A DNA stretch of 64,000 nt from Bacillus_BD sp963765265 (GCA_963765265.1 CAVXVN010000005.1:434001-498000), one strand, 5' to 3'. Positions 29,471 through 36,779 are shown, counted from the first letter of the stretch. Numbers and translations are program-made. The notes: generated from the letters alone by a model not told the origin.

Positions 29471-29579
29471 CTGTGAAGGATATTTATTCTGTTCTGGGGT
29501 AGTTTTAAAGTTTAAACTTGATTGCGAAGTGAGGATACCCCTGCATATAAAATGGAGGGAAATTATTAAGCAAAAGCTA

Positions 29580-29621
29580 CTTATAGCCTATTTATCCTCT
29601 AATGGACAATTAGGCTATAAG
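29580..29621. other. Conserved stem-loop downstream of the amylase homologue
   Basis: CTTATAGCCTA (29580-29590) and TAGGCTATAAG (29611-29621) form an 11-bp perfect stem. A near-copy with one arm base changed lies in the duplicated segment around 32441-32483. There is no T tract, so it is not a standard terminator. Confidence 0.55.
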
Positions 29622-29649
29622 AAACAAAGTGCTCAAACGCTTGGACATC

Positions 29650-30033
29650 TTAATTGGATTTGAATTTTTTTCTAATTTGATGAAAAAATGGGGAGACTTC
29701 TTTTATTAATGGTTTTAATTGTTTAGATGTAGTGACTAGGGTATCGTAGGTTTCCATAAGCAATTCAATATCCACATTGTTAATAAAATTTTCTATCTGA
29801 TTTTGAGTGGTTGGAGCACTTTGCGTAGGCTCTTTTCTCCTAAAGCTAAAAACCCAGTCATCGATACGATTAGAATTACGATCAAAAGATGAGTGTTCGT
29901 TTTGTTCCAGAGATTCTTGTGAATTATTTTCGCTTTCTTTGTAAGTTTCTCTATGTTTACTATTTCCAAACATGAATCTTGAAAAATGGTCAATTTCTCC
30001 ATTCGTCTTTTGTTTATTATCATTCCCAACCAA
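29650..30033 (-). CDS. Hypothetical protein, conserved-looking C-terminus
   Basis: 127 residues, hydrophilic. The first 75 residues are rich in Asn, Glu and Ser and probably disordered. The last 50 (NNVDIELLMETYDTLVTTSKQLKPLIKEVSPFF) form amphipathic helices and look like the conserved end of small Bacillus spore or membrane-associated proteins, though I cannot name the family. The start has a plausible RBS (GGAAGAAGA region). It lies between the amylase homologue and a structured element. Confidence 0.6.
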   Translation of the reverse strand: MVGNDNKQKTNGEIDHFSRFMFGNSKHRETYKESENNSQESLEQNEHSSFDRNSNRIDDWVFSFRRKEPTQSAPTTQNQIENFINNVDIELLMETYDTLVTTSKQLKPLIKEVSPFFHQIRKKFKSN

Positions 30034-30190
30034 TGTCTTCTTCCTCCTCTCTTTCCAACTCTTTTAGATAACCTATGATTGGTTTTGTATCCGTGTGTGG
30101 ATACTTGTACAAAAAATAAAAAAAGAGTCAAAAGACTTCATTTTAGTGAGGATTTTTGGATAATAGAACGGTCTTTATTTTATCCCACTC

Positions 30191-30396
30191 TTAACGGGCA
30201 GTAAGACCCCCATCTCAAGATTCTAAGTGTACAAAGAGGAGATAGGTGGGGGATGAAGCAGACTAGGCGACGTCCTGTCACGCAGTGCCTGATTGATTTT
30301 TCTACGGGCTAAAGCCCAAAGAAATACCTTGTAGCAAAGTCTACACACTAGCACTGCCTATGAGTCGAACCCCCTCACTGATGGAAGTCTTCTATA
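30191..30396 (+). ncRNA. Structured RNA-like element, possible omega-RNA/right-end relic of an IS200/IS605-type element (copy A)
   Basis: The first 20 bases (30191-30210) are identical to 48431-48450. A closing stem GGCAGT/ACTGCC (30197-30202 and 30353-30358) encloses a CCCCCA...TCTC hairpin that pairs with GAGA...TGGGGG (30207-30252) and a GGGCT-AA-AGCCC hairpin (30306-30317). The 3' end CACTGATGGAAGTCTTC matches other copies. No tnpB is present. The multi-stem design just before a fixed 3' end is what one expects from a TnpB guide scaffold; this is inference. Confidence 0.45.
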
Positions 30397-30502
30397 TAAA
30401 ACTTTTTAATCTTTTATCAACGCTTGTCCAGTCCTCTTTATTCTTTTTGCATATCTTATAAGCGAGAGACAGGAATCTCTCTTCGCCTCCACCGAGGTCC
30501 AA
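30392..30502 (-). pseudogene. Candidate small ORF, copy 1 (conserved frame, start out of register)
   Basis: The frame from TTG 30502 encodes 36 residues: MDLGGGEERF, then LSLAYKICKKNKEDWTSVDK, then RLKSFI. The same frame stays open in all three leader copies. The best-placed ATG (30509, 5 nt after GGAGGTG at 30521-30515) is one base out of register and gives only 17 residues. It is therefore either a relic or uses a weaker start. Function unknown. Confidence 0.35.
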
Positions 30503-30769
30503 TGCTCATATTTTCACCTCCGAAAGAAGCGTATGTAATCATGCATACGCTTCATCTCTTTTTCATCAGTACATTATATTAAGAGACAACATTGTTAATT
30601 AGAAACCTACAAAAAGTTTAATTTTAAATGGTCATTTAAGAATAATTGGACTGAGATTGCGGATTTCTTCTAACTATGGGAAGTTGTCCAATCAATCTCT
30701 TTTAAAAAAAATAATATAGAAGTAGGGATGGTAATAAGCATCCTAGACTACTAACAGGTGGTGAGAAAT
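30398..30769. repeat. Leader repeat, copy 1 (about 370 bp) upstream of the first yjcZ-type gene
   Basis: The same segment recurs at 31738-32105 and 32605-32969. It holds a small minus-strand ORF, a stem-loop GAAGCGTATG/CATACGCTTC (30526-30535 and 30544-30553) with a T-rich tail, an AT-rich divergent promoter-like stretch around 30570-30590, and the stem GGATG/CATCC just before the yjcZ RBS. Confidence 0.85.
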
Positions 30770-30898
30770 ATGAGCTGTGGATTTGGAAATGGATACGGTG
30801 ATCAAGGGTACGGCGGTGGATACGGCGGCATTGGCTCTAACTTTGCATTAATCGTTGTATTGTTCATTCTATTAATTATCGTACTTTCTGTTCTTTAA
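30770..30898 (+). CDS. YjcZ-type sporulation peptide, copy 1
   Basis: 42 residues: a Gly/Tyr-rich head (MSCGFGNGYGDQGYGGGYGG) followed by one membrane segment, FALIVVLFILLIIVLSVL. This is the characteristic build of the YjcZ family found in spore formers; the exact role is unknown. RBS AGGTGGTG lies 5 nt upstream of the ATG. A second, slightly longer copy is at 32970. It is followed by another tiny membrane peptide gene at 30980. Confidence 0.85.
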   Translation: MSCGFGNGYGDQGYGGGYGGIGSNFALIVVLFILLIIVLSVL

Positions 30899-30979
30899 TA
30901 GGTTATTTTTTTAAAAACTTTAACATGATTCATTTGCGTTTTTTATAGTCGAATTATTACCGAAAATGAGGTGATATAC

Positions 30980-31078
30980 ATGAGCGAAGGATCAGGATCA
31001 AGTCGCGTAATGGCGTTAGTTGTTGTACTTTTCGTATTGCTTATCATTGTAGGATGTTCTTGTAATAACATCTACTAA
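30980..31078 (+). CDS. Tiny membrane peptide with Cys-containing tail, copy 1
   Basis: 32 residues: a polar head MSEGSGSSR, one membrane segment VMALVVVLFVLLIIVG, and a short CSCNNIY tail. The RBS GAGGTG is 7 nt upstream of the ATG. The membrane part resembles YjcZ, so it is likely a YjcZ-related spore peptide. An almost identical copy is at 33195 (only residues 2-3 differ in the head). Two cysteines two residues apart right after the membrane segment are notable. Confidence 0.75.
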   Translation: MSEGSGSSRVMALVVVLFVLLIIVGCSCNNIY

Positions 31079-31219
31079 ATCTTACAAGTGAAATGGCACT
31101 TATTGAAAGAGCAAAGGACCGATTGGAATAATCTGTCCTTTTCATAAATAATCCTATAATCTTCCAACCATTAATAAACAGAATATAGCTTATTCTTGCT
31201 TAAGAAAGGAGGAAGAAAA

Positions 31220-31417
31220 TTGCCAAATTCACTTATGAGATTCAGGGGTCAACCAATTGAAATTAGAGATACACGTGGTAGATTTCATCGTGGAATCATG
31301 GATGGGTTTGATCCAAGAAGAAGAGGAGTGTTTATTCGGGATCGCTTTAGAAGAAGAAGATTTATCCCCTTCTTTTTAATCTTTGCTATTTTCTCCAGAA
31401 GACGACGCATTTTCTAA
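31220..31417 (+). CDS. Small Arg-rich protein with possible Sm-like fold and hydrophobic tail, copy 1
   Basis: 65 residues. AAAGGAGG at 31205-31212 sets the TTG at 31220 as start; an upstream TTG at 31196 lies before the RBS and is rejected. The first part (LMRFRGQPIEIRDTRGRFHRGIMDGFDPRRRGVFIRD) reads like an Sm/LSm or short SH3-like barrel: G-x-P-I-E-I, a turn, then RGI and GVFI strands. A hydrophobic FIPFFLIFAIF stretch and RRRRIF tail follow. I do not recognise a named family. Copy 2 is at 33433 with four residue changes. Confidence 0.7.
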   Translation: MPNSLMRFRGQPIEIRDTRGRFHRGIMDGFDPRRRGVFIRDRFRRRRFIPFFLIFAIFSRRRRIF

Positions 31418-31478
31418 TAAGTAAAACATTTAGATACAATTCTTCTCAAAATGGATAACGGACTGATTGATGAATGAT

Positions 31479-31520
31479 ATCTTGAAAGAAAGAACCTTTA
31501 GACCCTTTCTTTCAAGATTA
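31479..31520 (+). terminator. Terminator-like stem, copy 1
   Basis: ATCTTGAAAGAAAG/CTTTCTTTCAAGAT (31479-31492 and 31505-31518) is a 14-bp perfect stem. The equivalent structure at 33688 keeps the T tract; this copy has lost most of it. Confidence 0.7.
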
Positions 31521-31530
31521 TTATGAGAAT

Positions 31531-31672
31531 TCATCCGTTTACGATCTTACCACCATTAATATGAAGGATCTGTCCACTTACATATGTTGAATCCTCACTC
31601 GCAAGATACACATAACCAGGTGCTTAGTTCGAAAGGCTGTCCAGCTCGGCCGAACGGATCTTTATTTTATAA
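31531..31672 (-). pseudogene. Relic of the 3' end of the SDR oxidoreductase gene
   Basis: On the minus strand the end encodes INGGKIVNG then a stop. Upstream sequence matches the last 45 or so codons of the intact gene at 33769 (GRAGQPFELAPGYVYLASED region), but with a one-base insertion and many substitutions. Similarity stops near 31672. It is a truncated, decayed duplicate. Confidence 0.85.
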
Positions 31673-31690
31673 ATTTGGAAATCAGTTCGA

Positions 31691-31840
31691 TTAAATAGGG
31701 CAAGAATTAATTTTGATAAAAATACTCATCTTTTTTAAAAAATTTAATCTTTTCTCAACGCTTGTCCAGTCCTCTTTATTCTTTTTGCATATTCTATTAG
31801 CGAGAGACAGGAATCTCTCCACCGCCACCGTGAGGCCCAT
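31691..31840 (-). CDS. Candidate small protein, copy 2 (start in frame)
   Basis: 49 residues from ATG 31840, with AAAGGTGAT 3-4 nt upstream. It reads MGLTVAVERFLSLANRICKK, then NKEDWTSVEKRL. This is the only leader copy in which the well-placed ATG is in the conserved frame; the Gly-rich start of copies 1 and 3 is replaced because of a 7-nt difference. It may be a real small gene or a chance restoration in a decaying copy. Confidence 0.4.
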   Translation of the reverse strand: MGLTVAVERFLSLANRICKKNKEDWTSVEKRLNFLKKMSIFIKINSCPI

Positions 31841-32105
31841 AGTATCACCTTTAGAAGAAGCGTATGTAATAAAGCATACGCTTCTTCTCTTTTTTCATCA
31901 GTACATTATATTAAGAGACAACATTGTTAATTAGAAACCTACAAAAAGTTTAATTTTAAATGGTCATTTAAGAATAATTGGGCTGAGATTGCGGATTTCT
32001 TATAACTATAGGAGGTTGTCCAAGCAATCTCTTTTTAAAAAAATAATATAGAAGTAGGGATGGTAATAAGCATCCTAGACTACTAATAGGTGGTGAAAAA
32101 TATGA
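31738..32105. repeat. Leader repeat, copy 2, ending inside a truncated yjcZ start
   Basis: It is closely similar to 30398-30777 through the yjcZ RBS and the first codons ATGAGCTG, after which similarity switches abruptly to the 3' part of the amylase homologue. This marks a duplication or deletion junction at about 32106. Confidence 0.88.
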
Positions 32106-32106
32106 G

Positions 32107-32575
32107 CTGGTGAAGATAATAAGGAATTAAGGGGTATGTTAACGGCGAATTGTTCCCGAAAAGGATAAGTAATATACGATGACGAAGGATCGTAATGGAG
32201 TCTGTAATCGTATGTGCTGATATTGAGGATGTTCTGGTATAAATAACATCTATTAAATCAGTCTTGAGAGCAGTGTTGCTTTCTTTTTTTGTTTTTTTTG
32301 ATTCTCGTATCTAAAAGGTTCCATCTATAGCTGTGAAGGATGTTTATCCTGTTCTGGGGTAGCTTTAAAGTTTAATCTTGATTGCGAAGTGAGGATACCC
32401 ATGCATACAAAATGGAGGGAATTTATTAAGCAAAAACTACTTATAGCCAATTTATCCGCTAATGGACAAATAGGCTATAAGAAGCAAATGCAAGTAAAAA
32501 GAAGTAGCTTAAACGCTAAGACATTTTAATTCGATTTGAAATTATTACTAATTTGATGAAAAAAAGAATTATTTT
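32107..32575 (+). pseudogene. Decayed copy of the amylase 3' end and its downstream region
   Basis: 32107-32330 corresponds to about 29257-29470, the last 70 codons of the GH13 homologue including the membrane anchor, but with several indels and stop codons. 32331-32575 continues as a copy of the non-coding sequence after it (29471-29690), including the CTTATAGCC stem-loop. The many changes show true decay rather than sequence error. Confidence 0.88.
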
Positions 32576-32703
32576 GATTTTGAGTACTCCTTTTTAATAA
32601 AACATTTTATTCTTTTATCAACGCTTGTCCAGTCCTCTTTATTCTTTTTGCATATCTTATAAATGAGAGACAGGAATCTCTCATAACCTCCACCGTGGTC
32701 CAG
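32569..32703 (-). pseudogene. Candidate small ORF, copy 3 (conserved frame, start out of register)
   Basis: The frame reads LDHGGGYERFLSLIYKICKK, then NKEDWTSVDKRIKCF and a Lys-rich end; the stop is at 32569. The strong GGAGGTGAT RBS serves an ATG at 32710 that is one base out of frame and gives a 9-residue peptide. The situation is the same as in copy 1. Confidence 0.35.
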
Positions 32704-32969
32704 AGCCCATATGATCACCTCCGGAAGAAGCGTATGTGTTCATGCATACGCTTCTTCTCTTTTTCATCAGTACATTATGTTAAGAGACAACATCGTTAAT
32801 TAGAAACCTTCAAAAGTTTAATTTTAAATGGTCATTTAAGAATAATTGGGCTGAGATTGCGTATTTCTTATAACTATGGGAAGTTGTCCAATCAATTTCT
32901 TTTTAAAAAAATAATATAGAAGTAGGGATGGTAATAAGCATCCTAGACTACTAATAGGTGGTGAGAAAT
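32605..32969. repeat. Leader repeat, copy 3 upstream of the second yjcZ-type gene
   Basis: It matches 30398-30769 with scattered changes, including the GAAGCGTATG/CATACGCTTC stem (about 32726-32753) and the GGATG/CATCC stem near 32938. Confidence 0.87.
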
Positions 32970-33113
32970 ATGAGCTGTGGATTTGGAAATGGATACGGTG
33001 ATCAAGGGTATGGTGGTCAAGGATACGGCGGTGGAATGGGTGGCATTGGCTCTAACTTTGCATTAATCGTTGTATTGTTCATTCTATTAATTATCGTACT
33101 TTCTGTTCTTTAA
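32970..33113 (+). CDS. YjcZ-type sporulation peptide, copy 2
   Basis: 47 residues. It is the same as copy 1 except for an extra GGQGY-type repeat in the Gly/Tyr head and a Met; the membrane segment FALIVVLFILLIIVLSVL is identical. RBS AGGTGGTG is retained. The head has changed by one repeat unit while the anchor is untouched, which suggests the anchor is under selection. Confidence 0.85.
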   Translation: MSCGFGNGYGDQGYGGQGYGGGMGGIGSNFALIVVLFILLIIVLSVL

Positions 33114-33194
33114 TAGGTTATTTTTTTAAAAACTTTAACAGGATTCATTTGCGTTTTTTATAGTCGAATTATTACCGAAAATGAGGTGATATAC

Positions 33195-33293
33195 ATGAAG
33201 GAAGGATCAGGATCAAGTCGCGTAATGGCGTTAGTTGTTGTACTTTTCGTATTGCTTATCATTGTAGGATGTTCTTGTAATAACATCTACTAA
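33195..33293 (+). CDS. Tiny membrane peptide with Cys-containing tail, copy 2
   Basis: 32 residues starting MKEGSGSSRV; the rest is identical to copy 1, including the membrane segment and CSCNNIY tail. GAGGTG is 7 nt upstream. It lies between the second YjcZ-type gene and the second Sm-like gene, so the three-gene order is conserved in both units. Confidence 0.75.
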   Translation: MKEGSGSSRVMALVVVLFVLLIIVGCSCNNIY

Positions 33294-33432
33294 ATCTTAC
33301 AAGTGAAATGGCACTTATTGAAAGAGCAAAGGACAGGTTGGAATAATCTGTCCTTTTAATAAATAACCCTATGATTTTTAAAATATTAATACATATAGCA
33401 TAGCTTTTTTTGCTTAGAAAGGAGGACGGAAA

Positions 33433-33630
33433 TTGCCAAATTCACTTATGAGATTCAGGGGTCAACCAATTGAAATTAGAGATACACGTGGTGGATTTCA
33501 TCGTGGAATCATGGATGGATTTGATCCAAGAAGAAGAGGAGTGTTTATTCGGGATGGCTTTAGAAGAAGAAGATTTATCCCCTCTTTTTTAATCTTTGCT
33601 ATTTTCTTCAGAAGACGACGCATTTTCTAA
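33433..33630 (+). CDS. Small Arg-rich protein with possible Sm-like fold, copy 2
   Basis: 65 residues from TTG 33433 after AAAGGAGG. It differs from copy 1 at four places (two Arg to Gly, Phe to Ser, Ser to Phe), all in or next to Arg-rich turns or the hydrophobic tail; the barrel-like core is unchanged. A terminator follows at 33688. The unusual TTG start is kept in both copies. Confidence 0.7.
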   Translation: MPNSLMRFRGQPIEIRDTRGGFHRGIMDGFDPRRRGVFIRDGFRRRRFIPSFLIFAIFFRRRRIF

Positions 33631-33687
33631 AAATAAACATCAGATAAAATAAGGCGCTTTTCAGATTGTATAATCGACTGTGATAAG

Positions 33688-33737
33688 AAAAAATCTTGAA
33701 AGAAAGATCACTTAACCTTTTTCTTTCAAGATTTTTT
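33688..33737. terminator. Terminator between the small-protein set and the SDR gene
   Basis: AAAAAATCTTGAAAGAAAG pairs with CTTTCTTTCAAGATTTTTT. A and T tracts on both sides suggest it works in both directions, for the convergent genes at 33433 and 33769. Confidence 0.85.
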
Positions 33738-33768
33738 ATGAGTTTTAAGCTTCTCCAATTTTCTATAT

Positions 33769-34629
33769 TTATCCGTTTATTATCTTCCCACCATTAATAT
33801 GAAGAATCTGTCCACTTACATAGGCTGAATCCTCACTGGCAAGATAGACATAACCGGGTGCCAATTCAAAAGGCTGTCCAGCACGGCCAATCGGTGTATC
33901 GGTTCCAAAGTTGACTACTTTTTCAGCGGTAAAGGTGGAAGGAATGAGAGGCGTCCAAATCGGACCAGGAGCCACACCATTTACACGAATTCCTTGTGGT
34001 GCAAGGGATTTAGCTAATGACCTTGTAAAGGAAACAATAGCCCCTTTTGTTGCCGAATAATCAATCAACTCTTCATGTCCTTCATATGCTGTAATGGAGG
34101 CTGTATTAATAATTGTACTTCCTTTATGTAAATGAGGAAGCACGGCTTTTGTTAAATAGAAGTAACCAAAAATATTCGTTCTGAACGTTTTTTCTAGTTG
34201 TTGGGTAGTAATATCCAGCAAACTTTTCTGCGGATGTTGTTCGGCTGCATTGTTTACGAGTATATTTATTTTTCCAAACTGTTCGATTGTTTTCGTCACA
34301 ATCTCTTGACTGAAGGCTTCATCGCCTATATCACCTGCAAGGAGCAAACACTTTCTTCCTTCTGCTTCTACTAATTTTTTTGTTTCCTCTGCATCCTGAT
34401 GCTCATTTAAATAGACAATAACCACATCTGAACCTTCTTTTGCAAAATAAATAGCGACAGCTTTTCCGATTCCGCTATCACCTCCAGTGATGATGGCTAT
34501 TTTATTGTTTAATTTGCCGGAACCTTTATAGGCAGAATCCATTGAAAGGGGCTGTGGACTCATTTCAGACTCTACACCTGGTTGCACTTTTTGATGCTGT
34601 GGGGGAAATTTAGTTGTTGGTTGATTCAT
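33769..34629 (-). CDS. SDR-family oxidoreductase (YhxC/YdaD-like)
   Basis: 286 residues with a 40-residue Pro/Gln-rich N-terminal extension typical of this stress-associated SDR group. The Rossmann motif TGGDSGIGKAVA, NNAA, catalytic Ser (TASITAYEG) and YSATKGA (Tyr and Lys) are all present. NAD(P)-dependent oxidation or reduction of a small substrate is expected; the actual substrate is unknown. AGGAGGGT precedes the ATG at 34629. Its last 45 codons also exist as a relic at 31531, marking the edge of the duplicated block. Confidence 0.9.
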   Translation of the reverse strand: MNQPTTKFPPQHQKVQPGVESEMSPQPLSMDSAYKGSGKLNNKIAIITGGDSGIGKAVAIYFAKEGSDVVIVYLNEHQDAEETKKLVEAEGRKCLLLAGDIGDEAFSQEIVTKTIEQFGKINILVNNAAEQHPQKSLLDITTQQLEKTFRTNIFGYFYLTKAVLPHLHKGSTIINTASITAYEGHEELIDYSATKGAIVSFTRSLAKSLAPQGIRVNGVAPGPIWTPLIPSTFTAEKVVNFGTDTPIGRAGQPFELAPGYVYLASEDSAYVSGQILHINGGKIING

Positions 34630-34809
34630 ATTGCGACCCTCCTGATTGACATCCTTTTTTTCAGTTTAGTTTGTGTCAAACATAGGAGGAATATGAAAAG
34701 TATACTGGAAGGCTTATGTGGAAAAAGAGGATTGACTTTTAATTTGAAATTTAGAAACTAAATATACATTATGTTTTCGCGATATCTTCAGGTACCTTGT
34801 TTGTTTAAA

Positions 34810-34901
34810 GATTAAAAAATTCTAATGTAATTCCAATTATTTTTTTAGAAATCCTTCATCTCCTTTTTAGATCTAAAGAGTAAGATGGGTTTTGTAGTAA
34901 A
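34810..34901 (+). promoter_or_regulatory. Conserved promoter block with direct repeats, upstream of the COG4705 gene
   Basis: Most of about 92 bp match 38103-38194. ATTCTAAT (34819) and ATTCCAAT (34830) are direct repeats at 11-bp period, the typical form of OmpR-family sites. A -10-like TAAGAT lies 62 bp from the first repeat, as in the other copy (TAGGAT). The probable regulator is the OmpR-type protein at 39084 (inference). The rest of the 34630-34977 gap shows only AT-rich sequence and an AAGTACATTAAGTACAT repeat at about 34935. Confidence 0.65.
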
Positions 34902-34977
34902 CACAGAGCTAGAACAAGAACATGAAAAATAGTAAGTACATTAAGTACATATTGAAGAATAAAAGGAGATGAGTACT

Positions 34978-35784
34978 TTGGCAAAAAATCCATCCATTAC
35001 TGATGAAGTCGGGGTAAGCCCACTACGACAGATGTTGAACAAGGTTCCAGAAATTACAATTTGGTTTTGGATCATTAAGATCATGGCCACTACGGTAGGT
35101 GAAACCGCTGCAGACTTCCTGACCTTTAACCTGCACTGGGGCTTATCAAATACCACAATTGTTATGACGGTACTTTTGCTTATTACACTGTTCATACAGT
35201 TCAAATCAAAGAAGTACGTACCGTGGATATACTGGCTCGTGGTTGTGCTAATTAGCGTTGTTGGAACGTTAGTCACAGATAACCTCGTAGACAACTTTGG
35301 AGTTGCCCTAGAGACGACTACTATTGTCTTCACGGTTGCATTGCTGATGACTTTTGTGGCTTGGTACAGGAGTGAAAAAACACTGTCTATTCACTCCATC
35401 TACACAACCAAGCGAGAGGCTTTCTATTGGTTATCCATCCTATTTACCTTCGCTTTAGGTACTGCAGCTGGTGATCTTATCTCAGAAGGTATGAACTTGG
35501 GTTACTTGAATTCAGGAATCATATTTGCCAGCTTGATTGTGTTGGTTACAATCGCCCACTACGGATTTAAGTTGAATGCAGTATGGGCATTCTGGATTGC
35601 CTATATCTTAACACGTCCATTTGGAGCATCGTTTGGCGACTACTTGTCACAGTCTCGTGGTGCAGGTGGTCTTGGACTAGGTACGGTTGGAACTAGTGCA
35701 ATCTTTCTTATCATTATCTTGATTTTGGTCATTTATCTGACCAAAACGAAAAGGGATGTAGTTCTGAACACTGATGAACAGTAG
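34978..35784 (+). CDS. COG4705 multipass membrane protein
   Basis: About 268 residues with eight or so membrane segments. Family hallmarks include VPEITIWFWIIKIMATTVGETAADFL, the repeat-like GTAAGDLISEGMNLGY, and RPFGASFGDYLSQ. The two G-x-x-x-x-D segments suggest an internal duplication. The function is not established. AAAAGGAG at 34961 directly abuts the first ATG (34969), so I chose the TTG at 34978, 9 nt downstream. Codon use appears slightly less AT-rich than the neighbours, which may indicate acquisition. The promoter block is shared with the PepSY gene. Confidence 0.8.
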   Translation: MAKNPSITDEVGVSPLRQMLNKVPEITIWFWIIKIMATTVGETAADFLTFNLHWGLSNTTIVMTVLLLITLFIQFKSKKYVPWIYWLVVVLISVVGTLVTDNLVDNFGVALETTTIVFTVALLMTFVAWYRSEKTLSIHSIYTTKREAFYWLSILFTFALGTAAGDLISEGMNLGYLNSGIIFASLIVLVTIAHYGFKLNAVWAFWIAYILTRPFGASFGDYLSQSRGAGGLGLGTVGTSAIFLIIILILVIYLTKTKRDVVLNTDEQ

Positions 35785-35811
35785 AAAAAGATCCCCATGG
35801 GTTCATCTGGT

Positions 35812-35839
35812 GTTTGTAACAAGGCTAGATGTTACAAAC
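35812..35839. other. Inverted repeat GTTTGTAAC/GTTACAAAC
   Basis: A 9-bp perfect inverted repeat with a 10-nt spacer lies just after the COG4705 gene. There is no T tract, so it could be an operator or part of a decayed terminator. Confidence 0.45.
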
Positions 35840-35889
35840 GTAAATGACTAGTAGTTGAGATTAGCTTGTTTCAAGAAATAGAAAGATTC

Positions 35890-35922
35890 ATTGAGGGGTC
35901 CCATTACGTATGGCCCCTTTTC
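35890..35922 (+). terminator. Probable terminator before the ABC operon
   Basis: GGGG-TC-CCAT...ATGG-CCCC followed by TTTT (35894-35922). The stem has a 2-nt bulge. Confidence 0.55.
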
Positions 35923-36020
35923 ATCGTGCATGAACTGGCACAAGAACTCCGTTATACGAATTTCACAAAATATTATTACCTCTATCCAAATTACAAGAAT
36001 ATGAAAGGAAGGTAAAAACA

Positions 36021-36779
36021 ATGATTCATACAAAATCTTTAACTAAAAAGTATGATAATGGATTTGTTGCTGTAAATGATTTAAATATCCATGTCCAAAA
36101 AGGCGATATTTATGGCTATTTAGGTCCAAACGGAGCAGGGAAAACAACGACCATTAGGATGCTAAATGGACTACTGCAACCGACTAGAGGAGAAATCCTG
36201 ATAGATGAACGAAAAATAACAGATCATCTTGTGGAAATTAGAAAAATGATAGGAGTTCTTCCTGAGTCACACGGCTATTATAATTGGATGTCCGGTAGAG
36301 AATATTTAACTTTTTTCGCCAAATTATATGGGTACGACAAATCCAAACGAAAAGATAGAGTGGAGGAAGTGCTAACTTGGGTCGGGATGATAGAGAAAGC
36401 GAATGTACCTCTTGGACAATATTCGCGAGGGATGAAGCAAAGGATAGGACTTGCCAAAACCATCATTCATGAACCAGCCCTTATTTTCTTAGATGAACCG
36501 ACTCTTGGTTTAGATCCGCAAGGTCAAAAGGATATTCAAACCATTATCCAAAGATTAAATAAAGAAAATGGAGTAACTGTATTCATTACTTCACATCTAT
36601 TGAAGGAAATTTCAGAAATTTGTAATCGAGTAGCCATTGTATCAAGAGGTACTCTTATTGAAGAAAATAGTATCGATCAATTACTAAACAAATACAAAGG
36701 ATTAGCAGAAGGTAGAGCGGTCACTTTAGAAGATATCTTCTTTTATTTAACTACATCAAAGGAGGTTGAAGGTCAATGA
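36021..36779 (+). CDS. ABC transporter ATP-binding protein
   Basis: 252 residues: Walker A GPNGAGKTTT, signature YSRGMKQRIGLAK, Walker B LIFLDEPTLGLDP, H-loop TSHLLKE. It overlaps the permease gene by 4 bp (ATGA). With the permease and the NEW3-like protein it forms a three-gene export or membrane-remodelling module. Such trios occur in Bacillus but the substrate is unknown. GAAAGGAAGG precedes the ATG. Confidence 0.92.
   Translation: MIHTKSLTKKYDNGFVAVNDLNIHVQKGDIYGYLGPNGAGKTTTIRMLNGLLQPTRGEILIDERKITDHLVEIRKMIGVLPESHGYYNWMSGREYLTFFAKLYGYDKSKRKDRVEEVLTWVGMIEKANVPLGQYSRGMKQRIGLAKTIIHEPALIFLDEPTLGLDPQGQKDIQTIIQRLNKENGVTVFITSHLLKEISEICNRVAIVSRGTLIEENSIDQLLNKYKGLAEGRAVTLEDIFFYLTTSKEVEGQ

Noticed and set aside
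29793..30131. 112-codon frame overlapping the hypothetical gene at 29650
   Set aside because: Same strand, different frame, mostly shadow of a Ser/Asn/Glu-rich coding region; the other frame has the RBS and a conserved-looking C-terminus.
31713..31934. 73-codon plus-strand ORF in the second leader
   Set aside because: It is antisense to the small minus-strand ORF and not kept open in the other two leader copies.
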